Shown here piece by piece: positions 8,233-15,421 of a stretch of 26,410 nucleotides of DNA. Where the stretch lies: assembly GCA_937871985.1 (NCBI GenBank), contig CALMPB010000508.1:1-26410 (forward strand), in the 5' to 3' direction. The position numbers and the translations under genes were made by a program. Numbering within the stretch: position 1 is the first letter of the stretch; each line of letters starts with the position of its first letter. Source of the DNA: an uncultured Burkholderiaceae bacterium (lineage in GTDB: Bacteria; Pseudomonadota; Gammaproteobacteria; Burkholderiales; Burkholderiaceae). The notes beneath the pieces were generated by a model, which had not been told where the DNA came from, made no database searches, and saw only the letters and a list, made by a program, of their open reading frames with translations.

Positions 8233-8886
8233 TCATGCCGCCACAGGCTCGGCCATCTTCACTTTTTCCATCATTTCGTCCACGGTCATGACATGCGCCG
8301 TGGAAACGGAAAGAATGGCCAGTGTCGCTTTGTGCACTTCGGCCGCCGACATGGCGCCGTAGCCGACATCCGGATAATCGAAAGTGCCGGTGGCATCGGA
8401 AAGAAAGGCTACCCGGTAGTTGCGGAACATGGCGTCGCGCGCTGTGGCGTGGCAGCAGTTTTCGGTGGTCGTGCCGGTGACGATGACGGATTCAATACCC
8501 CATTCGCGCAGGATAATGTCGAGGTCGGTACCGAAGAACGCGCTGTAGCGGTGCTTTTTGATGATGTGCTCGCCGGGGGCCGGGGCCAGGTCGGGGTAGA
8601 TTTCAATACCAGGGGTTTCGTCGACCAGGCCCTGTTTGCTGGCGATGGGCGGCCATAGATCGTCGAATAGACCAGCGTCGGATCCGTCGCGACGGTGGGC
8701 ATGGGTCGTGTAGATAATGCGGATTCCTTCTTTACGACAAAAATCCAGTGCGCGCGCCAGGTTCGGCACCATGTTGCGGGCAGCGGGCGTATCCATGGGG
8801 GCGCCGGCGGCAACGAAATCGTTCTGCATATCCACGACGATCATGGCTGTCTTTTTGGGATCGAGGGATTGAATTTGATATGGCAT
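8233..8886 (-). CDS. Isochorismatase-fold cysteine amidohydrolase (RutB-like)
   Basis: The 217-residue cysteine hydrolase starts at the ATG at 8886, seven bases after GGAG. An upstream in-frame extension of 24 residues lacks a ribosome-binding site. The catalytic triad is visible: D19 in VVDMQNDF, K111 in KKHRYSAFF and C144 in GTTTENCCHATARDA. The KxRYSxFF block resembles RutB (ureidoacrylate amidohydrolase), but N-carbamoylsarcosine amidase and biuret hydrolase share it. The protein does not resemble NicF maleamate amidase well as I recall it. Such enzymes cleave an amide or carbamoyl group and release ammonia or carbamate. It faces the NicX-like gene convergently, and a separate promoter candidate lies upstream. 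A functional link with the RutC/RutD/NicX-like genes is an inference from neighbourhood. Confidence 0.88.
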   Translation of the reverse strand: MPYQIQSLDPKKTAMIVVDMQNDFVAAGAPMDTPAARNMVPNLARALDFCRKEGIRIIYTTHAHRRDGSDAGLFDDLWPPIASKQGLVDETPGIEIYPDLAPAPGEHIIKKHRYSAFFGTDLDIILREWGIESVIVTGTTTENCCHATARDAMFRNYRVAFLSDATGTFDYPDVGYGAMSAAEVHKATLAILSVSTAHVMTVDEMMEKVKMAEPVAA

Positions 8887-8960
8887 TACAGTCTCCTTCG
8901 GGTGTTGTGGGGGAAAAACGCAGACAACGAAGACAAGACGCATCGCGTGCGTAAGCAACC

Positions 8961-8989
8961 ACCATAATTCCGGCGGAGTCGAGTTTCAA
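8961..8989 (-). promoter_or_regulatory. Putative sigma-70 promoter of the isochorismatase-like gene
   Basis: Read on the minus strand, TTGAAA (8989-8984) is followed after exactly 17 bases by TATGGT (8966-8961). These are good -35 and acceptable -10 boxes. A transcript would start about 70 bases before the ATG. This suggests the amidohydrolase is transcribed independently of the sulfatase operon that ends at 9018. It is a consensus match only. Confidence 0.45.
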
Positions 8990-9017
8990 GTGAAGAAACA
9001 TTACGTTGCCAGCGCGT

Positions 9018-10652
9018 TCATGCCGCAAATCTAGGCCACGGGCTTGAATCCGCGGCATCCATTTCAGCCATGGCCAGCTCTTCGATCAGTCGGCTTTTAA
9101 TGTCGGCAAAGTCGGGGTTGTGCCATTGGTTCGCCAGTTCGTGAGGGTCTTCCAGCAGGTCGAAGAGTTCGCAGTGTCCGGTGCGTCCATAGATGCTTAG
9201 GCGGTATCTCGTGGTGATCAGCGTTCGGATGCGGGGCGCGACGGCGAACCCCAGGTGAGGGGCCTGCGCGTCGTCTTCGATCAGCACCGAGCTTGGGGGG
9301 GTGGGCGTTTGGTTGGCGTCGATGTCGGGGATCAGGCTGCGCCCTTGCAAGCCGTTGTACGGATGGATGCCGCAGCGTTCGAGTATGGTGGCCGAGATAT
9401 CGATGCTGGAACAAAGATACGGGCTTTGGCGCTGGTTTGCACGGGCTTGGGGGTCGTGCCAGATCAAAGGTACCCGTAGCAATCCCTGTAGATGTAACGG
9501 GCCCTTCAGCAGCAGGGAATGATCGCCCAAAAAGTCCCCGTGGTCGCTGGTAAAGATGATGACCGTGTCGTCGGTCTGCCCCGTTTCGCGCAGTGTGGCC
9601 AGCACGTTGCCGATGGCATCGTCGATCATGGTGATCATGCCGAAGGTCAAGGCTATGGCTTCCTTGGCTTCGTGTTCGAGCACATTGAAGGCGCCGAAGC
9701 TTTGATCCGAGGGGCGTCGTTTTCTTCTTTCGTTGCGCGCCCATTGCACTTGCGGCAGTACGTCGTCGGGGCAATGGAATGATTCGGGGACGACTTGATC
9801 CTCCGGTTTGTACATGTCCCAATAGCGCCCGGGCGGTGTAAACGGGTGATGGGGATCGGGAAATGAGATGGTCAGGAAGAAAGGTTGGTTACGGTGCCGG
9901 GCGGCGTGCTCTTTCAGGTAATGGATGGATTCGTTCTCGATGTAGCGAGTCGGATAAAGCTCTTCGGGCATGCGGGTGCGCCAGGCTTGAGGGCAGGAGT
10001 ATGTGTGCGCCAAGCTGTTTTGCGGGCCTGAAAGCGTGGCGGGATCGTAGCCCTGGCCTTGCAGCCAGTGGCGGTAGTGGCCGCCCACGAGATCGCCGTG
10101 TTCCGTGCAGAACTGAACGTGCTCGAACCCATAGAAGGGAGTTTGCACTTGCAGTGGGCGATCCTTGTTCCAGCGGCTGGCAAGCTCCTGGCCGTAGTCG
10201 TCCCCGGGATGGCAGCGTACGGCTTCCGAGGCGGAGGCGGGCGGCATCCACAAGCCCGCCGCTGGTTTGGGCGGATTTACCATGGGCGGCATTTCATACA
10301 TGTTCTGCAAGTGGCTTTTTCCGATCAGGGCCGTTCTATAGCCTCTGAGCCGCAGCAGCTCGACGAAGGTGTTCTCCTGCAGCGACAACGGAATGCCGTT
10401 CATGCGGACACGGTGAACGGAGGGGCGGCGCCCTGTGAATATGGATGCTCTGTTGGGCATGCATACCGGGCTGGCAACGTAGCATCGGTCGAACCGGGTG
10501 CCGTGCTGGGCCAGGGCGTCGATATGTGGCGTGTTGATGCGCGTTTGTCCATAGCAGCCGAGATGGTCGGCTCGCATCTGATCCGTCATGATCAGGATGA
10601 CATTGGGCGGGCGGCGATTGCCCGGATTTTCTGTTGTGGTGCTTTGCGTCAT
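9018..10652 (-). CDS. Type I sulfatase (formylglycine-dependent, C-x-P-x-R)
   Basis: The 544-residue sulfatase belongs to the alkaline-phosphatase superfamily. The N-terminal metal-site segment is NVILIMTDQMRADHLGCYG (17-35). The modification motif is SPVCMPNRASIFTGRRP, where C64-M-P-N-R68 matches C-x-P-x-R, so C64 would be converted to formylglycine by a maturase not present in this window. A second metal-binding block, FTSDHGDFLGDHSL, is present, and the C-terminus has the usual DLLEDPHELANQW sequence of bacterial sulfatases. No signal peptide is seen, so the enzyme is probably cytoplasmic and acts after import of the sulfate ester. Its start is six bases from the stop of the upstream permease, which places it as last gene of the NitT/TauT-type transporter operon. 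It could be an alkyl-, aryl- or choline-sulfatase-like enzyme; the substrate is not predictable. Confidence 0.9.
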   Translation of the reverse strand: MTQSTTTENPGNRRPPNVILIMTDQMRADHLGCYGQTRINTPHIDALAQHGTRFDRCYVASPVCMPNRASIFTGRRPSVHRVRMNGIPLSLQENTFVELLRLRGYRTALIGKSHLQNMYEMPPMVNPPKPAAGLWMPPASASEAVRCHPGDDYGQELASRWNKDRPLQVQTPFYGFEHVQFCTEHGDLVGGHYRHWLQGQGYDPATLSGPQNSLAHTYSCPQAWRTRMPEELYPTRYIENESIHYLKEHAARHRNQPFFLTISFPDPHHPFTPPGRYWDMYKPEDQVVPESFHCPDDVLPQVQWARNERRKRRPSDQSFGAFNVLEHEAKEAIALTFGMITMIDDAIGNVLATLRETGQTDDTVIIFTSDHGDFLGDHSLLLKGPLHLQGLLRVPLIWHDPQARANQRQSPYLCSSIDISATILERCGIHPYNGLQGRSLIPDIDANQTPTPPSSVLIEDDAQAPHLGFAVAPRIRTLITTRYRLSIYGRTGHCELFDLLEDPHELANQWHNPDFADIKSRLIEELAMAEMDAADSSPWPRFAA

Positions 10653-10658
10653 AGTGAT

Positions 10659-11453
10659 TTAATTTCCGTTTTTTTCCAATCCGTTATGCCAGCGCAGCAG
10701 CTTTGTTTTGCTGAACTGCACGAATGCCAGATCCGTGACGATGCTGATGGCGCCTATCACCAGTATTCCCAGGATGACTTCATCGAAGCGGCCGTTGTTC
10801 ATGCCGTTCATGATCAGGAATCCAAGCCCCGAGGTGCTGGCTATCATCTCGGCGCCGACCAGGGCGACCAGTCCTATCGACCAACCCAGGCGCAGGCCGG
10901 TAACGATGTCGGGCAGCGCCGCGGGTAGGGTCACCAGGAAGAACATCTGGCGGTGGCTCATATCAAGGGAGCGGGCGGCGCGCAGCAGATTGAAGTCGAT
11001 TTGCTGAACGCCCTTCAAGGTGGTGATGAATACGGGAAAGAACGAGGTCAGGGCAATAAGGAAAATTTTCGATTCCTCGCCGATGCCGAACCAGATCAGG
11101 GCCAGGGGAATCCAGGCAAGCGGCGGAATGGGCCGCAGTGTTTCGCATAAAGGCAGGAACATAAGACGCAGGATGCGGTAGCTTCCCAGGATGGCGCCTA
11201 TCAGCACGCCCAGGCATGAGCCGAAGAAAAATCCCGCGACGAGGCGCTGCCCGCTGATCTGGATGTATTCAAGCAGCTTGCCGTTGCCGAGTTCTTGCCA
11301 GGCCAATTGAAAGACGATGGCCGGCGCGGGCAGAACGGTTTCCGATACCAGCTTGCTTACCAGTGCCAGTTTCCATGCGGCGAAGATGAGGACGATGGTG
11401 GCCAGCAGGTAGGCAAGGGGGCGAGGGTCGAATCTCGAATGGTTTTTCGTCAT
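10659..11453 (-). CDS. NitT/TauT-type ABC permease 1
   Basis: The 264-residue inner-membrane permease is of the SsuC/TauC/NrtB family. The ATG at 11453 overlaps the stop of the neighbouring permease (ATGA), so I prefer it to the in-frame ATG 7 codons upstream. About six membrane segments are visible, with the first helix at LAYLLATIVLIFAAW. The coupling motif runs through LLRAARSLDMSHRQMFFLV and then TLPAALPDIVTGLRLG, typical of this family. The last conserved segment is LVGAEMIASTSGLGFLI. It forms the membrane channel with the adjacent, clearly paralogous permease. Both proteins have the same architecture but differ throughout. Confidence 0.9.
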   Translation of the reverse strand: MTKNHSRFDPRPLAYLLATIVLIFAAWKLALVSKLVSETVLPAPAIVFQLAWQELGNGKLLEYIQISGQRLVAGFFFGSCLGVLIGAILGSYRILRLMFLPLCETLRPIPPLAWIPLALIWFGIGEESKIFLIALTSFFPVFITTLKGVQQIDFNLLRAARSLDMSHRQMFFLVTLPAALPDIVTGLRLGWSIGLVALVGAEMIASTSGLGFLIMNGMNNGRFDEVILGILVIGAISIVTDLAFVQFSKTKLLRWHNGLEKNGN

Positions 11454-12241
11454 GATTCGCTCCGGTGATTCCATGGCAGCAGCTTTTGTTCCAGCAGGTC
11501 GAGCGCCTTGGAGGCCGCCAGGCCAAGGAAACCGATGACAAGCATGCCGACCATGGTGATGTCCGTGCGAAAGGAGTTGCGTGCCTCCATGATCAATGAG
11601 CCCAGCCCGTGGACGGTGGCTATCATTTCCGCCGCCACGATGATTGTGAAACAGGCGATCAGCGCCACCCGCAGGCCTGTGAAAATGCGCGGGAGCGCGG
11701 CGGGAAGAATCACTTGCCGGAAAATGTCCCGGGTTCCCATGTCCATGGACATGGCCGCCCGGATGAGCAGAGGGTCGATAAGCTTGACGCTGCTGATGGT
11801 GTAGGTGACGATGATCCAGAAAGCGCCGAAGCCGATGAGCATGACTTTCGACAATTCGCCAATGCCGAACCAGGCGATGAACAAGGGCAGTACGCTGATG
11901 GCGGCGATCGACCGGCCGAATGTGACGATGGGGTAGGCAAGCCGATCCAGTGCCCGGTAGTAGCCCGTTGCCAGCCCCAGCGGGACGCCCATCAGCACCG
12001 ATCCGAGAAACCCAAGGGCTATCCGCTGCAGGGTCACGGCGATATGGGTGGAGATGACGATGCCGTCGGGGAAGCCGTTGGTGGCAACGTCGTACAGGGC
12101 CAATAGCAGATCGCTGGGCGGGGGAAACAAAAATGGTGAAATCAGGCCGGCTTTGGAAAGAATCTGCCAGGCGGCAAGGGCCGCGGCCATGGTACCTACA
12201 CCAAGCAGGCGATTGCTTGAGACGATATCAGGAAAGCGCAT
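11450..12241 (-). CDS. NitT/TauT-type ABC permease 2
   Basis: This 263-residue permease is paralogous to the gene just downstream. The start at 12241 lies inside the 3' end of the ATPase gene (14-base overlap), which indicates translational coupling. The coupling loop is [19 protein letters not shown] followed by [16 protein letters not shown], and the terminal conserved segment is [19 protein letters not shown]. Membrane segments begin at about residue 15 ([13 protein letters not shown]). Most NitT/TauT importers have one permease gene acting as a homodimer, so the tandem pair implies a heterodimeric channel or two alternative ones. Confidence 0.9.
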   Translation of the reverse strand: MRFPDIVSSNRLLGVGTMAAALAAWQILSKAGLISPFLFPPPSDLLLALYDVATNGFPDGIVISTHIAVTLQRIALGFLGSVLMGVPLGLATGYYRALDRLAYPIVTFGRSIAAISVLPLFIAWFGIGELSKVMLIGFGAFWIIVTYTISSVKLIDPLLIRAAMSMDMGTRDIFRQVILPAALPRIFTGLRVALIACFTIIVAAEMIATVHGLGSLIMEARNSFRTDITMVGMLVIGFLGLAASKALDLLEQKLLPWNHRSES

Positions 12242-12974
12242 TCTGGATCTCGTTTTCTAGAGCAAGGCATTGCACGTTGGTGCGTTCCCGGGGACGGGGA
12301 AGGTCGATGATGTATTCCGATCCGAGTCGGCCGGGATTGGGCTTGAGCACGATGATGCGATCGGCGAGCATCAGCGCCTCGGTCACGCTATGCGTCACGA
12401 ACACGACGGTTTTCTTCTGTACTTCCCATATTTGCAGGATTTCCCGCTGCATATCCAGGCGGGTCAGTTCGTCCAGCGCACCGAACGGTTCGTCCATGAG
12501 AAGTATCTTGGGATTCAGGGCAAGGGTGCGTGCAATGGCGACCCGCTGCTGCATGCCGCCCGAAAGCTCGTAGGGGTATTTGTCTTCGAATCCCTTCAGG
12601 CGCACGAGCTCGATGAGTTCGTCAGCCTGCTTGGCCGATGCGCCAGGAGACAAGCCGCGCTGCTTGCAGGCGAACAGAATATTCTTGCGTGCCGTTAACC
12701 AGGGGAAAAGGCCGAATTGCTGAAAGACCACCCCTTTGCCTTTGCCGGGGCTCGTTACTTTTTCATCGCCCACCCAGATCTCGCCGGACGAGGGGGTGAG
12801 AAAGCCGGCGATCATGTTCAAAAGAGTGGTCTTGCCGCAGCCGCTTCTGCCCAGCAGGCAAACGAACTCATTGGGCTTGATGGCCAGGTCGACGTCCTGC
12901 AGGGCCGGCACGTTGCGGCCGTCGGTGGATCGATAGGTTTTGGAAACCTGTTTTATATGGATCCCGTTGCTCAT
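12228..12974 (-). CDS. NitT/TauT-type ABC ATP-binding protein (SsuB/TauB-like)
   Basis: The 248-residue ATPase starts at the second in-frame ATG (12974), which is spaced about 9 bases after AGAGG; the first ATG (12983) is too close to it. Walker [10 protein letters not shown] is at 42-50, the Q-loop is [11 protein letters not shown], the signature is [13 protein letters not shown], Walker B is [12 protein letters not shown] and the switch is [10 protein letters not shown]. The sequence [13 protein letters not shown] is the usual NitT/TauT form. It energises import by the two permeases. It lies 81 bases after the binding-protein gene, in the same direction. Confidence 0.92.
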   Translation of the reverse strand: MSNGIHIKQVSKTYRSTDGRNVPALQDVDLAIKPNEFVCLLGRSGCGKTTLLNMIAGFLTPSSGEIWVGDEKVTSPGKGKGVVFQQFGLFPWLTARKNILFACKQRGLSPGASAKQADELIELVRLKGFEDKYPYELSGGMQQRVAIARTLALNPKILLMDEPFGALDELTRLDMQREILQIWEVQKKTVVFVTHSVTEALMLADRIIVLKPNPGRLGSEYIIDLPRPRERTNVQCLALENEIQNALS

Positions 12975-13055
12975 TGCTTTCATCCTCTAGCGCGGAACTG
13001 GGGTTGCGGGTGCCCGTGTGGCCGCTGTTTTTATTGCCGATACCGGCGCGGGCAT

Positions 13056-14183
13056 CTATTTGGCGTCGAGATTGACGAGGCTTTTGTCGATTTGAGCGAG
13101 CGGAGCGCTATCTGTCAGCTTCATGATGTCCACAGGGTGCCGCAGCCTCCCCGTGCGGGAGAGAAAGCCCAGAACCGCGTCCATGTCGTACAGATAGCTT
13201 TTGTCGAGTGCCAGGCTGTTGGTGTTGTCCTTCAGAATGGCCTGGTCGACCTTGGGATCTTCTTGAAAGAATTTCGAATAGATATCGACGACCTGATCGT
13301 AGTTCTTGGGGTCGGAAACGAATGCCTGCGCCTTGATGTACGCGCGCAGCAAGGCCTTGACCGTATTGGGATTGGACTTTACGAAGCCCGCGGTCGAAGC
13401 CAGGACGGTGCGGGTATAGTCGATTCGTTGCGCTTCCCCCCGGTTGCTGGCGAAGTTGCTGGTTGTCCCCGTGTGGATGAGATCGACCTTTTCTTTTTGC
13501 TGGGCTTGATGAATCCAGGGCTGCCAAGTGACCATGCCATCGATGGCTCCGTTCGACAGGCTGGCCATTTGAGCTGGAGGCGGAAGGTTGGTGATTTGTA
13601 TCTTGGCACAGTCCACGCTGTATCGGGCGCAAAGCAATTGCAGCATCTGCTCGGCGCCCGAGCCCTTGAGCAGTCCGATTTTCTTGCCCTCCAGTTGTTT
13701 GGGCGTGGTAATGCCGGCCGAGTCGCGCACCACGACACCCATGGTGCGATCCACGATGGCCAGGTTGGCAAGCACCACCACGGGCAGGCCGTTGCTGCGC
13801 AGGGTCAATACCGGGGCCTGGGTGGGGTTGCTGACGTCCACGGCGCCCGAAACCATGGCTTCAAGCTGCATCATCCCGGCGGGGAAGGTCTTCAGGTTTA
13901 CCTTTGTAAAGCCTTCTTCCTTGAAGTACCCATTGTGTGCGGCAATGATGGCATGGCCGCCAGCGCCCCATCCCGGACCTACGCCGATATTGATCTCCGT
14001 TTTTTCCAGGGAATCTTGAGCCTGGGCCGTCGTGGCGCAGGCAAACGACGCCGCGCATGCCAGGGCAGCCATTCCCGCGAACTTGCCGAAAGTGCGCTGC
14101 AGCATGGAGCGAGCCTGTTTTGCCTCTATGTGACCTGTGAGTCTTTCAGGGATACGGGTTTTGGCCGTTGTGCCGTTCATCAT
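13056..14183 (-). CDS. NitT/TauT-type periplasmic binding protein (SsuA/AtsR-like)
   Basis: The 375-residue periplasmic substrate-binding protein starts at 14183, where GGGAG lies seven bases upstream. The signal peptide is unusual. A positively charged stretch of about 26 residues precedes the classical MLQRTFGKFAGMAALACAAS hydrophobic core, with cleavage near AQA and QDS (about residue 55). An internal start at M27 (14105) would give a normal signal peptide but has no good ribosome-binding site. The mature part matches the NMT1/SsuA fold: INIGVGPGWGAGGHAIIAAHNG, a YFKEEG segment, GAVDVSN and LEGKKIGLLKGSG. Family members bind sulfonates, taurine, nitrate or sulfate esters. The sulfatase in this operon makes a sulfate ester the most likely ligand, which is an inference. 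Confidence 0.88.
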   Translation of the reverse strand: MMNGTTAKTRIPERLTGHIEAKQARSMLQRTFGKFAGMAALACAASFACATTAQAQDSLEKTEINIGVGPGWGAGGHAIIAAHNGYFKEEGFTKVNLKTFPAGMMQLEAMVSGAVDVSNPTQAPVLTLRSNGLPVVVLANLAIVDRTMGVVVRDSAGITTPKQLEGKKIGLLKGSGAEQMLQLLCARYSVDCAKIQITNLPPPAQMASLSNGAIDGMVTWQPWIHQAQQKEKVDLIHTGTTSNFASNRGEAQRIDYTRTVLASTAGFVKSNPNTVKALLRAYIKAQAFVSDPKNYDQVVDIYSKFFQEDPKVDQAILKDNTNSLALDKSYLYDMDAVLGFLSRTGRLRHPVDIMKLTDSAPLAQIDKSLVNLDAK

Positions 14184-14329
14184 GGTTTGTCTCCCGATGC
14201 GAGTCGTTGATTATTATCGAAGTCCTTATTTGCGCTCTTTGCCATGCCTGCTGCGTGGATGGCGAGCCCTCTTTGGAGCATTCTAGGTGAGTGGCTGTTT
14301 CGATGGGTACTAAGATTTTCCGTCATGCG

Positions 14330-14345
14330 ATAATCAGACGGTTAT
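14330..14345. promoter_or_regulatory. Putative LysR-type operator in the divergent intergenic region
   Basis: The 183-base gap between the divergent binding-protein and LysR genes contains ATAA (14330-14333), 8 bases, then TTAT (14342-14345). This is a symmetric site containing a T-N11-A motif and lies 21 bases before the LysR start. LysR proteins typically bind such sites to repress themselves and activate the divergent operon. ATAA/TTAT-type half-sites are also known for the CysB group of sulfur regulators. No clear sigma-70 promoter was seen for the transporter operon, as expected for an activator-dependent promoter. Confidence 0.4.
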
Positions 14346-14366
14346 TACCTGCTTGAGGCGCTTTCC

Positions 14367-15305
14367 ATGAGCGATGGTTTGTACGATCAGTTGCCCAGGC
14401 GGCTTAAGTTGCGCGAGCTGCGGATACTTTTGGCTGTGGCGGACTGCGGCAGCTTTCATGGCGCGGCGCGTGCAATACATGTGTCCCAACCCGCAATTAC
14501 CAGCGCGATCGCCAGCCTGGAAGAGGCCCTGAACGTCAAATTGTTCGACCGTACTCCGCAGGGGGTGCAGCCGACGCAGCACGGCATCAACTTCATTCTT
14601 CGTTCAAGAGCCATTTTCGGCGAGATCAAGCTTGCCGTCGATGAGATAGCGGCGGCGTCCACCGGCGCGCAAAAAGTGCTTCACGTGGGTACGGTGCCCT
14701 TGCCCGCAAGCGGAATATTGCCGGTCGCCTTGAAGCAGTTGCATGATCAGCATCCAGGGATCGAGGTTTCAGTGCTCGAGGCGTCGGAGCAGGTATTGGC
14801 GACCGCCCTGAAGGCCAGGCGGATCGATCTGTTCATGTCACGCATACCTCGCGATACGCAAGATGCCGCCTTTACTTTCGAGACGCTTTACGAAGATACA
14901 TTGTGCGTCATTGCCAACCGGAATCATCCACTTGCCAGCCGCGAAAACCTGAGCTTTACCGACTTGAAGGACGAGGCCTGGGTGCTTCCGCCGGCGGGCT
15001 CTTTTTTTCATGACCATATCCAGCGCGCGCTCGGCAAGGGGGGCATTCCGATGCCGCAGCCGACAATGGAAACATTGTCCGCCGCAGTCATGCACGGTTT
15101 GATCGGCGCAGGCAATTATGTGGGTTTCTCTACGTGGTCGGTCTGGTCGTTCAATCCGTTGAGGCCCATGCTGGCGCAGTTGAATCTGGCACTGCCGGCG
15201 GTCAGGGCGTCCATAGGTGCCGTGGCGCTGAAGGACAGGCAAATCGACTCGCTGGGGCAGTCCCTGATCGACGGCGTCAGGCAGCTGGCGCGGGATTCGC
15301 AGTGA
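14367..15305 (+). CDS. LysR-family transcriptional regulator
   Basis: The 312-residue LysR-type regulator has the helix-turn-helix at about 14-75 (LKLRELRILLAVADCGSFHG, then AARAIHVSQPAITSAIASLE). The two-lobed effector domain covers about 100-300, beginning VLHVGTVPLPASGILP. A GAGG Shine-Dalgarno lies eight bases upstream of the ATG. It is transcribed divergently from the NitT/TauT-sulfatase operon and sits 116 bases upstream of the Rieske oxygenase gene in the same direction, so it could control either or both. Divergent placement and the ATAA-N8-TTAT site favour the sulfatase operon. The effector is unknown. Confidence 0.92.
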   Translation: MSDGLYDQLPRRLKLRELRILLAVADCGSFHGAARAIHVSQPAITSAIASLEEALNVKLFDRTPQGVQPTQHGINFILRSRAIFGEIKLAVDEIAAASTGAQKVLHVGTVPLPASGILPVALKQLHDQHPGIEVSVLEASEQVLATALKARRIDLFMSRIPRDTQDAAFTFETLYEDTLCVIANRNHPLASRENLSFTDLKDEAWVLPPAGSFFHDHIQRALGKGGIPMPQPTMETLSAAVMHGLIGAGNYVGFSTWSVWSFNPLRPMLAQLNLALPAVRASIGAVALKDRQIDSLGQSLIDGVRQLARDSQ

Positions 15306-15334
15306 ATTAGGCTCTTCCTAACTTGATGGGCAAA

Positions 15335-15388
15335 TATCGATAATGGACAAGAGGTAGTGCGGCATCGATACTTTCTGAACGGACAAGA
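15335..15388 (+). promoter_or_regulatory. Paired direct repeats upstream of the Rieske operon
   Basis: ATCGATA occurs at 15336-15342 and 15364-15370, and GGACAAGA at 15345-15352 and 15381-15388. The same ordered pair of words is therefore present twice within 54 bases, with a 2-base and a 10-base internal spacer. The first copy lies in the perfect palindrome TATCGATA. An excellent AGGAGG ribosome-binding site follows at 15412-15417. The arrangement looks like a duplicated activator or repressor site. No regulator can be assigned, although either LysR protein is possible. Confidence 0.4.
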
Positions 15389-15421
15389 ACGACAGCGCGT
15401 TCTGTTTTTTCAGGAGGCATC

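Noticed and set aside
6230..8886. Assignment of the hydrolase and amidohydrolase as NicD and NicF of nicotinate degradation
   Set aside because: The adjacent NicX-like gene makes this tempting, but the hydrolase and the amidohydrolase look more like RutD and RutB, NicE is absent, and a RutC-like gene is present. The names were not used.
10059..10928. A 289-codon plus-strand open frame across the sulfatase and permease
   Set aside because: It spans the junction of two real minus-strand genes and has no family features.
12717..14210. A 497-codon plus-strand open frame opposite the NitT/TauT binding protein
   Set aside because: It is antisense to the ATPase and the binding protein, both of which have clear family motifs and ribosome-binding sites. 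Its translation has no recognisable domain and reflects GC-rich codon bias.
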